DNA of 64,000 nucleotides from Sthenelais limicola (Eukaryota; Annelida; Polychaeta; Phyllodocida; Sigalionidae). Positions 30,851-41,917 of this stretch are shown here, piece after piece. Within the stretch, counting starts at the first letter, position 1; every line of letters starts with the position of its first letter. The notes beneath the pieces were generated by a model, which worked only from the letters and a program-made list of their open reading frames with translations, did no database searches and was not told the DNA's origin. The position numbers and the translations under genes were made by a program. The stretch spans positions 9,798,202 to 9,862,201 of the forward strand of contig OW804097.1 in assembly GCA_942159475.1 (NCBI GenBank), given 5' to 3'.

Positions 30851-31812
30851 GCAAACTCCAACGTGGCCTGGAGCAGAAGGCAATAAGGAGGAGAATCCAG
30901 TCACACAGGCCGGGCACGAATGCCAACAGAGAATCGGCGGTCCGACTTTACATCTCGTTCTCCCTGGCCCTAGGGCTGGACTACGAGAAGCCAACGCCCT
31001 CGAACATCTGCTGGTACCTAGAGTACCTGGCAGACAACAACTTAAAAATAGGCTCCATCGTTAACAACTTGTCCTCCCTCAGGACGTTCTTCAGAATGTC
31101 CAGGCTCGATGTCAGCCCGCTGTGCGACCTGGATGTAGATCTAGCTGTTAAGGGCCTGCAGCTCTCCTTGAGACACACCCCTTCCCCAAAGGCAGCAGTG
31201 TCTCCCATGTTACTAAGGAAATGCCTCAAAGCCGCAGACTCACTGCAGTACAAGCACCAAGTCAAAGCAGCAGTGCTACTTATGTTTATGGGATTTCTTC
31301 GCCAATCAAATTTATTCCCACCGACAGTGAAAGCATACGATCCGTCAAGACACCTCACACGAGGGGATGTGTCCCTACAAGAAGGGGGAGTGTCCCTTAA
31401 GCTCAAGTGGAGCAAAACAATGCAAACATCGAGAACACCGGTAGAAATCTACCTACCTCAGAAAGAGGGAGATGAAATATGCCCGCGCAGGGCCATCTCT
31501 ACTCTACTCAAAGTGAACAAAGCAAAGAAGCAAGCAGCCCCACTGTTCTCCTACGAGGACGGTAAACCGATGACTACCACGTTCATGAGGAAACAATGGG
31601 CCCAGGTAGTCACAAATGTGGGGCAAGACCCCAAAAAGGTCTCTATGCACAGCCTCCGGAGGGGCGGCGCGTCGTACGCATACCACCAGGCAGGTGCCTC
31701 CCTCCAGGATATCATGGCACACGGAACCTGGACATCCGATGCCGTGAGGTCATACATACGACCTGTGAAAACAACCAGAACCTCAGTGCATAGTGCTCTC
31801 AAGGCCCTATGA
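30832..31812 (+). CDS. Ngaro tyrosine recombinase
   Basis: Open for 326 codons, again in the -1 frame relative to the preceding gene, and overlapping it by 19 nt. The N-terminal core-binding part (from about 30950: RLYISFSLALGLDYEKPTPS..., WYLEYLADNN) precedes the catalytic domain. The full catalytic set is visible: Arg in GFLRQSNL (31300), Lys in the LKWSKT hairpin (about 31404-31416), HSLRR (His 31648, Arg 31657), His of HGTW (31720) and the nucleophile Tyr in RSYIRP (31753). It would integrate a circular DNA copy without duplicating the target. There is no ATG early enough to include the core-binding domain, so it must be made by splicing, frameshifting or a non-ATG start. A CTCTCATTTCTTCTAG|G stretch at 30835-30851 could be a splice acceptor. 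Confidence 0.9.
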   Translation, partial: HLSFLLGKLQRGLEQKAIRRRIQSHRPGTNANRESAVRLYISFSLALGLDYEKPTPSNICWYLEYLADNNLKIGSIVNNLSSLRTFFRMSRLDVSPLCDLDVDLAVKGLQLSLRHTPSPKAAVSPMLLRKCLKAADSLQYKHQVKAAVLLMFMGFLRQSNLFPPTVKAYDPSRHLTRGDVSLQEGGVSLKLKWSKTMQTSRTPVEIYLPQKEGDEICPRRAISTLLKVNKAKKQAAPLFSYEDGKPMTTTFMRKQWAQVVTNVGQDPKKVSMHSLRRGGASYAYHQAGASLQDIMAHGTWTSDAVRSYIRPVKTTRTSVHSALKAL

Positions 31813-31820
31813 AAGGTTTT

Positions 31821-31997
31821 GGGTCATCTGAGGCTCTGAAACAAGTGACAGAACAATATGCGAACTCTTCAGCTAATACCTGGGATGTGTGTGTGGCCTT
31901 ACGGCCCGACATCCATTACTACTTCTTCATATATACATTTACCCCACAACGAATTAATAAATCCTATCAAATCAATTTATGTCTTGACTGTTTAATG
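31821..31997 (+). repeat. Ngaro B1 repeat
   Basis: 177 bp, equal to B2. It begins GGGTCATCTGAGGCTCTG just after the recombinase stop and contains AATAAA-like ATTAATAAATCC. Confidence 0.9.
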
Positions 31998-32161
31998 GGG
32001 GAGGAATTATTTAAACTAAATAATTCCCCGTCATTAAACGAAAGTAAAGTATTGAGACCTGAACCCGGAAGTACAACACCCTGGTGGGACTTCCGCTTCC
32101 GCCTCCAGGCTCTCGGCCACTTCTCCATCTCCTCCAGGCGTGAGCGCACGTATTTGAAAAC
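31998..32161 (+). repeat. Ngaro A2 repeat
   Basis: 164 bp, equal to A1, directly joined to B1. It carries the same inverted repeat at 32003-32027. Confidence 0.9.
32003..32027. other. Inverted repeat in A2 (candidate YR site)
   Basis: The same GGAATTATTTA-AAC-TAAATAATTCC palindrome as in A1, 6 bp from the B1/A2 joint. Confidence 0.6.
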
Positions 32162-32223
32162 CCGCCCACCTCCCTACAAACAATTTATAAATAAACAATA
32201 ACTAAAATCTCAAGAACTGAGAG

Positions 32224-32400
32224 GGGTCATCTGAGGCTCTGAAACAAGTGACAGAACAATATGCGAACTCTTCAGCTAATACCTGGGATGTGTGTGTGGC
32301 CTTACGGCCCGACATCCATTACTACTTCTTCATATATACATTTACCCCACAACGAATTAATAAATCCTATCAAATCAATTTATGTCTTGACTGTTTAATG
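32224..32400 (+). repeat. Ngaro B2 repeat
   Basis: 177 bp, equal to B1; its last base marks the right end of the element. A 62-bp AT-rich spacer (32162-32223) separates it from A2. Confidence 0.9.
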
Positions 32401-33577
32401 ATGAAAATCTCCTATATATCTTTATGTCTAACACATACCGAACACATATTGACATTCGTTCATGGCCTTACTCTTAGGCTGTCTTAGACCTACCTCCTAG
32501 ATGTTCTATAAGGCTGTCAACTCGGGTGTCAACTCAAGTAGGCCTACCTCAGTTATTACATGGAAGGGACCGCTGAAATCTGAGTGGAACCTAGATGGAG
32601 AACACCGCGTATTATCGCTCAGCACTGTACAAGTCTAACGAATCTGACACCCCAAATAGGTTAATCCTCCAATGTGAGAAATAATTCGGTTCTTAATGTC
32701 CAAGAATAAAAGAACCGATTCGTGGTTACATTGTGTTTTAAATAACCAACGTAGGTTTCTTGAATTTTGGTGCCAAATCTGCTTTTCTTGCCGTGGATGA
32801 TCCGTGGTTCTGATGTCTGGAGCTACTCAAACCCGATTGTACTAATTATTTGATAGCTGATACACATTTCATAGTTCAATTTATAGATATTCTTTCTGAT
32901 TATAGGACATTAATCAACTGTCCGTCAATGTTTCTACTTATTTTAGTGTGAAACTATGAATGAAGATCCGTAGTCGGAGAAACTGCGCCATCTTGGATTG
33001 TTGTTCTGTATTTTGCCACCAGACGGATCCGTAGCCCTAGTGATAGTTCTGTTTTCGCCCACTAGGTAGACTCGTAGTCCGAAGGAACGAACCAAATGCT
33101 ATTTAAAATTAATTAAATGGTCTTATTTATTGAGCCCTTAATCATTAAGGGCTTCGAATGTCCGTCATTATGACAATTGCCATTATTATTATGATATAAA
33201 GATGTGAATACATAATAGTGATCAACTTTTGAGACTCAAAAGTTGGTAAGTAGGCCTATAGCCCTATGCCCGAGTGATCAAAATTGTCTTCCTACCCTAC
33301 GGACACACAACGCTATTGCTGGACGCATGGATATTCAATATAATAGTTGTAATACTAGCATGAAGAGTTACCTCCATGCATCACTAATGTAATATAAGCT
33401 CACCGCAGTCCAGAAATTCTACCCGCTAGTACTTTTGCTTGCTCTACTTATTTTATTGTCTGTTTTTGTTCTTATAGTTGTCATTTTTCTCACCTTGAAT
33501 GACACTGCATGCCCACCAACCACCCATCCTTCACTCCTCCCATGTGTTAGTGTTTGATACCTGACTGCCTACCTGCC
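32401..33577. other. Intergenic
   Basis: No gene or named repeat seen. Confidence 0.35.
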
Positions 33578-33618
33578 TAGTGTGTGTGTAGCCTTGAGGC
33601 AAGGCTACACACACACTA
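33578..33618. repeat. Perfect 19-bp hairpin
   Basis: TAGTGTGTGTGTAGCCTTG, loop AGG, then its exact reverse complement. Confidence 0.75.
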
Positions 33619-33876
33619 GTGGCAGGCAGTGGTAGGCAGTGGCAGGCAGCGGGAGGGGCAGTGGCTGGTGAGTGAGTGTAGTGTGTGAGTGAAGGTGCAG
33701 TGTGTGTGAGAGCTCCGACAGGGGTGGGATTCTAAACCAATCTTTATATTTAAAATTGCAACTTTCCTGTACCAGATTATACATAAGTCGTCCCCTAAAA
33801 AGGCATGAAGAGGAACACGACTTGCCGTACAGACAATGTACAGGCGCGGCGGAACCGGGGGGGCAAGGGGGGCAGT

Positions 33877-35125
33877 TGCCCCCCCAATAATTATCAGTGG
33901 TGTGGGAGTTGCCCCAAAACTCACTTGCCCAGGGCAAGTGAAGAAAGAAAAGTCACTTGCCCGCCTTAAAAAGTCACTTGCCCGCATATATATATATGCA
34001 CTATAATTTACCATAAAAAATAGACACAATTCTGATATGAACATGATTTGACGGTGTCAATTTAAGGGATGGAAATGCCAGTATTCAAATAGGCACCTTC
34101 TGATATTTCCTCCCAATGTTAAGTTAATTCATCAATCTCAATACTTTTAACTTCAGAAAAAAATAAGATTATGACAAACAGGGTTCTAATAGGACTTTTG
34201 TGGTGCAAGTTGGCGATCCCAGCCCTTTTGTGGGGGGTATGGGGGGGGGGGTTCTCCCCCCAGAAAACTTTGGACTCATACCCTTTAAATGGTGCATTCT
34301 GGTGCATTTACGACTAATACATATACTTTTAACGCAGAAATATTGGTATTACAGTTAGATGTTCTAACCAGAAATATTTCTCAGGGGGGGAAGCTGGCAT
34401 ATAACCTTGCGAGCACCGAAGGCACAAAGCCCTTATCTGGGTGATATCTCTGTTCTCCTCTCCCCCCCCCCCCACCCCCCCACACACCTCCAGGAATAAT
34501 ATTTTTGATTTTCTGTCATGTTGGAACTGACAACACATTTGATGTCTCATTTACTTTATCAAACATATGCTTCGTCTGTTTTTGTAAAAAAAAAAAAAAA
34601 AAAAATTTAAATTATTTTTTTTGGGGTCAAATTGTCAGCGCGGCGGCAGCTTCTCTGAGTGCGGCGCTTTTAGTTTGAACCCTGGACACAACTGCATTGA
34701 AAAATCGCTTTATACCATTCATGTATATTACATAAAAGAAGGACTGGTGGTCGGCAGACATTGCAGGCACAGACATAACTTGTTACCATTTCATAAACTC
34801 CAAACAAAATCTGCATGTCTCTTTGTATTTGTCTGTGTGAACCTCTAATTATAAGATAAACATGGTACAAAGTTATTGCTGCACTGAGAAAACATTGTAT
34901 GAAGCTGGGCATCTGACGATTCACTTTCATGATGCATATATGCAGTTAGAACATGGTCACAAATTGGTGAATAATGAAAAAAAAAGAAAAAAGTTTTATT
35001 GTCCCTTTGAAAGTGACCTGCCCGCGGGCAGGTCACTGGGAAAATCCCACTTGCCCGCACTGAAAGTGGGGCAAGTCGGAGCGCGGGCGATACAACTCCC
35101 ACAGCACTGATTATATTGGGGGGGC
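33877..35125. mobile_element. Nested element inside the 3.8-kb insertion
   Basis: CCCCCCAATAATTATCAGTG then TGTGGGAGTTG at the left has its inverted partner at 35093-35125. Both ends abut the sequence CCCCCCCAATAATT, which is therefore present on each side. Inner ends carry ACTTGCCC / GGGCAAGT motifs. No coding capacity recognised. Confidence 0.5.
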
Positions 35126-35333
35126 CTGGCCCCCCCAATAATTCTGTTCAATTTTGAAAATGTTATTGGCCAAAGAATGAGCTGTCTCTCACAGAACCTT
35201 GTGCAATGTATACAGTGGTAAAACTACTGAAATCATAAGTAATAAGTTCAGAAAGTTCCGACATCATTCATGTAAAGCTAAGAGATTCAGTCAAAAATGA
35301 TAATTTTGGCTTCATTTCTGCATATGTACATAT

Positions 35334-35719
35334 GTGATGTGTTTCAGGAAAATGAGTCATAAGTCGCAAAGTGTTTTATTCACAAGATCTCTTTACACAA
35401 GATCTCTTTACTGAAATGTTCTGATTTTTATGGGGTTTAGCAGTTATAACCATATAAGTCCATGTTACAAATTTCAGGATATTGTATCAAATATATCTTT
35501 GCGTTTTGAAGGCCTTTGTATGGAGTATATTTAGTTACTTTACTGGTAATTACCCATCTAGAAACATTGCAAACTGTTCTTTTCAAAAGTAAAAATTAAT
35601 ATCAAACTTAGAATCTAGAAATACTTATTAGGTGTGCTAGTGTTTACTATCATTGGAATCACCTTGATCTCTTTTCAAATATGGTGAGACTTATGACACA
35701 TTTTCCTAAAACGGATCAC
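35334..35719 (-). mobile_element. MITE-2 copy 1 (full length)
   Basis: GTGATGTGTTTCAGGAAAAT at the left, ATTTTCCTAAAACGGATCAC at the right, flanked by 4-bp direct repeat ATAT (35330-35333, 35720-35723). 386 bp. Confidence 0.8.
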
Positions 35720-37634
35720 ATATAATAGAATCTCCTTTCTCAATGCCTATGTGTCTGCCTGATAAACATTCCATTTCAAAAGTCATGCATATATTATATA
35801 TTATATCCATCTAAAAGAATGTTCAAAATAGTAGCTTTCCAGAAGATTACATGAGTGTATGACAATTCTTCACCCTTATTTAGTTGATTAGCTATATATA
35901 TATAATGAATTTTCATCTTTTGAGAAATCATCATTGTTTACAAAACAATATTGATGTCCAAGGTACCCTCAAATATAGGCAGATACCTTCTCTTTCCTTC
36001 TCTCCCTGTTTCTCTCCTCCTTCTCTCCCTATTTCCATCTCTCTCACTCTTCCCTTCACACTCTCATCGCTGTCCTCCTCTCCCCGCTCCTGTTTTCCCC
36101 TCTCCCCATCCTACTCTCCTTCCCATTGCACATCCCCCCCCCCACTACCACCTTCCACCCATCAACCCAACCCCCTTCTCTCCATGATCTCTTCATCCTA
36201 CTCTCCTTCTATATCGATGTATCCCTCCCAATGGTGTCGGCAAAGGGTGGGCCACGTTTATTGAGGTATAGCAAATGGGTAAAAATAATCTAGATATTAA
36301 TTATATATGGATATGATCCAGGGTATTATGAAGTTATACTTTGATTTCCTTGTGTGGGTGATGAAGAGAATACTCTAAATTTATATATCTATTGGCAAAA
36401 TTGTATAGAAACCAATAAAGGAGATTCTTTGCTGCCAACCATCCTGATTTATACAACATATTAGATATTCACATATTTTTATATTATACTCTTTAAAACA
36501 ACAAAAATGGGGCCTAGGGCAAAAAAAGTAAATGTCAATGATGAACATGTCTTTTTGTGAAGTGTCCAAGCTCTATTACTTATTTAGGTTTAATATGCTG
36601 CATCAAATCGGGTTTTGTTTCATGAAAAAAACTGCCAGATACCATCATCATAACATTTAAAAATTTAAACTCATTTAGGCCCTGCCCAAAATAGGTGTGT
36701 TTCCATGATTTAGCCCCCCCCCCAACCTACCAAGAAAAACCTTCCCCTACCTAAAAAAAATTGACCACACCTGATTTTTTTTTACCATATCTCACTTCCT
36801 TTGGATTTTTGACAAAAAAAAGCTAATAAAAGCAGGAAAACAGGTTTTCCTAACTTGCAACTGTCAAAAAGCACATTTCCCATGTTTTAAATAACTATTG
36901 TTATCAAATAGACATTTTTTTCAGTTCCTGGTAGGTGGTTTCCTAAAATCAAAATTATAAGAAAAACAAGTTACCACCCTACCTAGTTTTCAGTCAGATA
37001 AATCGGAAACACACCTATTATTTTGTTCGGCCTCATCAATATTATAACTATAGGAATACATCATAGAGAACTACTTTTAATGCACAAATGAAGATGACAG
37101 ATGGTAGTCACCAGATTTGGTTTATAGTGTCCTTTTCTTGTACCTAAAAATACTCACCAAAAAATATGCAAGAAAAGACTCAACATTCTAAAACCTAATA
37201 AAGATCAATTTTAACACCCAAAATGCTTAAAATGTGTTCAAGCATAAGGGGAAAACCTCTGGCTTCTGGGGTCCTAGGCGGCCCCAGACCCCATGCCTTA
37301 TGTATTTGTTTCAGCTGGGTTGACACTCAAAGTGAATATAAGTGATTTTGAGGCAACAGTGTGGCAAAAATGTGGCAGAATGAATGCAGAGTATGAATGT
37401 TATAGAAATTATAAACTGTTAAGGCCTAGTATATTATATCCAGATTAAAATATAAACATTTATTTAGAGGTATGTGCTTGGTTTCCTGATAACGTATCAG
37501 GTTTGTGTGAAATGTTTCAATTCTATTATACTATTGGAGGGTAATGCAACGTCACCCTCCAGGCTAACCCCCTCCCACCTCCCCCAAAAAGTTTGCCCCC
37601 CCAATATTTTATCTGTTCCGCTGCGCCTGATGTA

Positions 37635-38312
37635 ATGGTACCCATTTAGATGGGAAAACATAAAAAACAGGTCGATGGGTGTGAGTTCTGTCTAACTGAG
37701 AATACCAGGGGTAATGGAGCAACGAAAGGAGGTTTAAAGGTGGTCTAAATCCGCCCTATAGGGGGCGGGGTCGGTTGCGCTTGGTCCAGACATCCTCGCC
37801 AGCCAGGGCAGATTCTACTAATCTAGCCCTGGCCCATTCTGGCCGTTTTCTGTGGACAGAACACCCGCTGTGTGTCTCTGACCCACTTAATTGAGTGCAG
37901 CTGAGGCAATAGGGGACTTGTATGTCCGCTGACTTGAATCTAGATTTACATGGAATTATGGGACTTATAGTACTGGGTAAAATCTGTATTTAAAAAACGT
38001 CATGTTCAGCATGGGATATTTGTCAGTGCTCTAATGTCAATATCCATGTGTTTTACATGTTTCCAAAGCACAAACCTTCATCTTTCCCTGTCATGTGCAG
38101 TGGTACATGCAATTCCCCTATTGAAGGAGGGTCTGATAGGGCCTGGACAAGTGACCACAGCTAAAAATAGGTGCGTACAGAAAGCTTGACGCAAGCCCAG
38201 TGATTGGATGAGAGGGCTGATGAATTATTCATGAATCCCCAAAAAGTTGGAGCTTTGGGGCAGGGCGTATGACCGAGAAAACGAAGGGAGTAAAGCTCTG
38301 TATTGGAGGATG
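37635..38312. other. Intergenic
   Basis: No gene recognised. Confidence 0.3.
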
Positions 38313-39452
38313 GGTCCAGAAAGTATCCGCACAAGGTATCCTAGGAAGTAAATGGGTTATATTTCGGAATGTTAGAGTGTTTTTATATTTAAATTTCCGA
38401 CGAACTACCCTCCACCCACCCATCGCGTTGTCCACCCCACGTCCCACCCGGGCCTCGGCGCTGTTTATTCAGTAAATAAACGGCGCTATCCATTTCGAAT
38501 CCCATTTGCCGGTTACGTTGATTACGTTGATTACGTTGAAGTGACTTCCGGCTCGTACGGAATGGAACAAGGGATCGGAATGGTCAATGGCGTGGATGTA
38601 GCTGTGTGGGTTGAGTGTGGAGGTTGAAACGAAAATGGATTGTGGAAGTGTGAGTGCCTGAATCGACAATGTAAGTACTCTAGGTTGTAGGTATAGGCCT
38701 AAACTAAGTATTCCATGCATCAATAGACATTCTCAGCGGGGAAATTATTGAATGCAGGCAGAGAAGTAACCACATGGAATAAGAGTATATATCGTTGGAC
38801 ACTAGTAGTCTGTGCACCGTGCGAAATTGTAAATAGAGTCATTCTGACTTCTTCCAAGGAAGAAGCGGGGGTGCCGACCGTCCAGAAAGTATCCGCACAA
38901 GGTATTTATTTGTAGGAAGTAAATGGGTTATATTTCAACGCTTTTAGATTGTTTTTATTTTAAATTTCCGACGAATTACCCTCCACCCACCCGTCGCTTC
39001 ACCCCACGTCCCACCCGGGCCTCGGCGCTGTTTATTCAGTCAATAAACAGCGCTATCCATTTCGAATCCCATTTGCCGGTTACGTTGATTAGAGTGAACG
39101 TGACTTCCGGCTCGTACGGAACGGAACAAGGGATCGAAATGGTCAACGCGATAATGGCGTGGATGTAGCTGTGTTGGTTGAGTGTGGAGGTTGAAACGAA
39201 AACCAATTGTGGAATTGTGAGTACCTGAATCGACAATCTAAGTACGCTAGGCTGTAGGCAACAACCTAAACTAAGTATTCCATGCGTCAATAGACATTCT
39301 CAGCGGGGAAATTTATATTGAATGCAGGCAGAGAAGTAACCACATGGAGTAAGAGGAAATTCGTTGGACACTAGTAGTCTGTGCACCGTTCGAAATTGTA
39401 AATAGAGTCATTCTGACTTCTTCCAAGGAAGAAGCGGGGGTGCCGACCGTCT
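38313..39452. repeat. 566-bp tandem duplication
   Basis: Two copies, about 38313-38878 and 38879-39452. Both begin with the GTCCAGAAAGTATCC family repeat, contain CGGCGCTGTTTATTCAGT-like and GTGACTTCCGGCTCGTACGG segments, and end TTCCAAGGAAGAAGCGGGGG. Divergence is low, so the duplication is fairly recent. Confidence 0.8.
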
Positions 39453-39643
39453 AGACTTATTGTTCGATCAGTCTAGGCTTATTGTTCAGCAATAATTAAC
39501 TGAATGTGACATTGGATATTGGACATTGGAGCCAGGATTTCAGCCAAATTGATTCCAGCCATTCTGCCTGTACCACTCAAATCCTGGATGGAGAAATAGA
39601 CAAAAGTACTACTATTTCCTTACGTTTTATTCTGTTTAATTTT

Positions 39644-39737
39644 TATTTTGACCATGTATCTATCTCATTTTGACCATGTATCTATCTCATTTTGACCATG
39701 TATCTAACTCATTTTGACCATGTATCTAACTCATTTC
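39644..39737. repeat. 24-bp tandem repeat
   Basis: Four copies of a unit containing TTTTGACCATGTATCTA(T/A)C. Confidence 0.75.
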
Positions 39738-39983
39738 TTACCTTCTATCAAAGTAAAAGGTACAAATAGTTTGTATGCATCTAATCAAAAATAGTGATCT
39801 CTTCTATTGCCAGAAAACGACTGATCTATCAACAAGTGAAGAGCTGAACCATTTAGACATCGTTTTAGAATAACTTTGTTTAACCTTACAACATGTACCA
39901 ATGCTTTTCAGGTTTAGCATTTACTTTTTGACACATCCCAGGTTACTAATATCAACAATTCAGTAATTCAATTGGACATTATT

Positions 39984-40486
39984 GTGATGTGTTTTGACAA
40001 AATGAGTCACAAATCGCAAAAAATGGATCTTGGGATATCATAATATTTGAAAAGATGAGATCATGCCAATTTCAATGGTGGTACATATTAGGGACAGCTA
40101 AGAAATGTTTCTATGTTTTATGTTATGACATATTAACGTTTGAAAACAAGTTTGTAATATTTCTGGGTGGACTATCACCAGTAAAATAACTAAATATACT
40201 CTATAGGAAGACCTTCAAAATGCATGGATATATTTTTATAATGTCCTGAAATTCGCTGCCCGGGTTTATATGACTAAAGTGCTAGACCTTCCAATAATCA
40301 GAACATTCCAATAAAGAGATATTGCCCCCATTGTATAACAATCTGTGAGCGCAATATTAACACTGGAAAAGCTACTCACAGATTGTTATGCAATGGGGGC
40401 CTTGTGAATGAATCACTTTGAAAAAGAACATTTTGACTCAAAATCCATTTTTTGCAACTTGTGACTCATTTTTTAAAACACATTAC
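39984..40486 (+). mobile_element. MITE-2 copy 2, with nested foldback
   Basis: GTGATGTGTTTTGACAAAAT ... TAAAACACATTAC, about 503 bp. A 75-bp foldback (40325-40399, CCCCCATTGTATAACAATCT and its inverse) is inserted inside. The right end lies about 55 bp before the coding exon of the GT31 gene. Confidence 0.75.
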
Positions 40487-40564
40487 AAAATGTGAGTTCC
40501 AGGACTATGCTTATGGTATTTTTACATTTCCCCCTTTGCAGGGCACTAACTCATCGTCATCAAA

Positions 40565-41917
40565 ATGGCAAGACTACCAAAGTTACCATCTTCTTGTTCA
40601 TGGAAATGTCAGTTTTTTCTGATCATTCTGTGTTCTTTTATATTTGGAGCAGTTATGTTTACCATTACACTCAATAAGGCCGCCACACATACAACACTGT
40701 TTAAACCTAGTGTAAAGCACTATGGGAAGGTACCTGACTATGTACAAACAACACCTCTCAATATGATTTACATTGCTCATGGTGTAAACCCTAAACAAAG
40801 GGACAAGTACCTGCTTATGAAAATGTCAAGAAAACCAGTGCTCTCTTCCATAGGCTCAGGGATGAACCATTCTATAGCAGTTCAAAAGTTAGAAGAAGTA
40901 ATCAATCTTAGGGAAACTGTTGGTAAAAAGTTCCATTCAATGACTCTATATGAGATTATGCAAAAAAGGATTATTTTCCCCCGACATATTCAGCAATATG
41001 TGGAATTTTGGATAGGATATGATCCTTCAGCGTTCATACAAGACATAACTATTGGCGAACTTAAAAGTCACCTTAAACTTTTGACTGAGCGACAATTCCC
41101 TGGAAAGCAACGTCCTGCCTCATGCAAAGGATGTTTCCAGTATGACTTCTCAGTCCTTATAAGACCAACTACACCATGCAGTAATACAAAATTAGTTATT
41201 TTGATCACAAATATACCAAATGCTATTCGAGAGAGAGATGCTGTCCGAAACACCTGGGGAAGATGGGCACCAATGGAAAACTCTACATCACAACTTATCT
41301 TCCTTTTTGGAAATGGCTGGGGACAAGAAACAATAAGGAATCTTACAAAAGAAAATGAAGAGTATGGGGATATATTTATGTCAGACTTTCAGGATCATTA
41401 TTACAATTTAACATACAAAGTATTGACAGCATATCAGTGGACAATTTTAAATTGTCCCTCTGTAAAATACATCCTTCGTGCTGCAGATGACACATTTGTC
41501 CACATTCCAAATATAGTTAGTCTTCTATCAACTTATGGAGAGCGTCCAGTATTTCAGGATTTTCAAATTGGCTATTGTCTGAATTCCATATCAACGCCAA
41601 GGTTTCCTTGGTTTAAAAACTCATTGACACTCCATGAATATCCCTTTGAATGCTTACCACCTTATGCACTTGGTACTACCTTCCTGACCTCTCGGGAACT
41701 GACCAAAGCAATGCTGCATGCTGCAGTGGATGTCCCTTACTGTCCAGTGGAAGACCTATACTTTGGTCTTCTGCTGTCTCATATTCACAGTGGATGCCTG
41801 GATGTTAAAGGATTTATTCCTGATGAGGGAAATCACAAAGAATTCTTTTTCTTCACAGCACATGATCAGACACCTCAGACTTTAGAAATAATTTACAAAT
41901 ATTTCATGAATGACTAA
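40565..41917 (+). CDS. Beta-1,3-galactosyltransferase-like protein (GT31 family)
   Basis: 450 residues, a type II Golgi-membrane glycosyltransferase by plan: short cytoplasmic tail, one membrane span (about 17-36, FFLIILCSFIFGAVMF), a long stem to about 205, then the GT31 catalytic domain. GT31 hallmarks in order are RERDAVRNTWG, the YGDIFMSDFQDHYYNLTYK block, the DxD-region RAADDTFVH (Asp308, Asp309), PPYALGTTFLTSREL and PVEDLYFGLL. Sequons (NHS, NST, NLT twice) suggest N-glycosylation. The usual DDD of the metal site reads ADD here. The likely reaction is transfer of galactose or a related sugar from a UDP donor to a beta-1,3 linkage; acceptor unknown. Coding is on one exon. A CCCCTTTGCAG acceptor ends at 40541, so a 5' non-coding exon is likely. 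Start is the first ATG after it. Confidence 0.88.
   Translation: MARLPKLPSSCSWKCQFFLIILCSFIFGAVMFTITLNKAATHTTLFKPSVKHYGKVPDYVQTTPLNMIYIAHGVNPKQRDKYLLMKMSRKPVLSSIGSGMNHSIAVQKLEEVINLRETVGKKFHSMTLYEIMQKRIIFPRHIQQYVEFWIGYDPSAFIQDITIGELKSHLKLLTERQFPGKQRPASCKGCFQYDFSVLIRPTTPCSNTKLVILITNIPNAIRERDAVRNTWGRWAPMENSTSQLIFLFGNGWGQETIRNLTKENEEYGDIFMSDFQDHYYNLTYKVLTAYQWTILNCPSVKYILRAADDTFVHIPNIVSLLSTYGERPVFQDFQIGYCLNSISTPRFPWFKNSLTLHEYPFECLPPYALGTTFLTSRELTKAMLHAAVDVPYCPVEDLYFGLLLSHIHSGCLDVKGFIPDEGNHKEFFFFTAHDQTPQTLEIIYKYFMND

Larger units (their letters stand above)
26949..32400 (+). mobile_element. Ngaro-type tyrosine-recombinase retrotransposon, apparently complete
   Basis: 5452 bp with the split direct repeat order A1-ORFs-B1-A2-B2. 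A1 (26949-27112) and A2 (31998-32161) are both 164 bp and identical by eye. B1 (31821-31997) and B2 (32224-32400) are both 177 bp and likewise identical. B1 runs directly into A2, as expected for the junction of a circular intermediate, while 62 bp separate A2 from B2. The frames encode gag, RT plus RNase H, and a tyrosine recombinase, with no integrase, protease or methylase domain; this combination defines Ngaro among DIRS-order elements. All catalytic motifs are intact, so the insertion looks recent. No target duplication is expected for a YR element and none is seen. Confidence 0.92.
33841..37629. mobile_element. 3.8-kb TIR-bounded insertion, non-autonomous
   Basis: Left end CAGGCGCGGCGGAAC, right end GTTCCGCTGCGCCTG (one mismatch), and the 5-bp direct repeat ATGTA on both sides (33836-33840, 37630-37634). 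No transposase frame is seen inside, only short open frames. It contains C-rich and poly-A/T tracts (34456-34620), a C/T-rich stretch (35985-36190) and a nested MITE-2 copy. The CAGG start is compatible with several DNA-transposon superfamilies. Confidence 0.65.

Noticed and set aside
35884..36264. Ser/Pro/Leu-rich plus-strand open frame
   Set aside because: Encoded by a C/T-rich low-complexity tract inside the 3.8-kb insertion.
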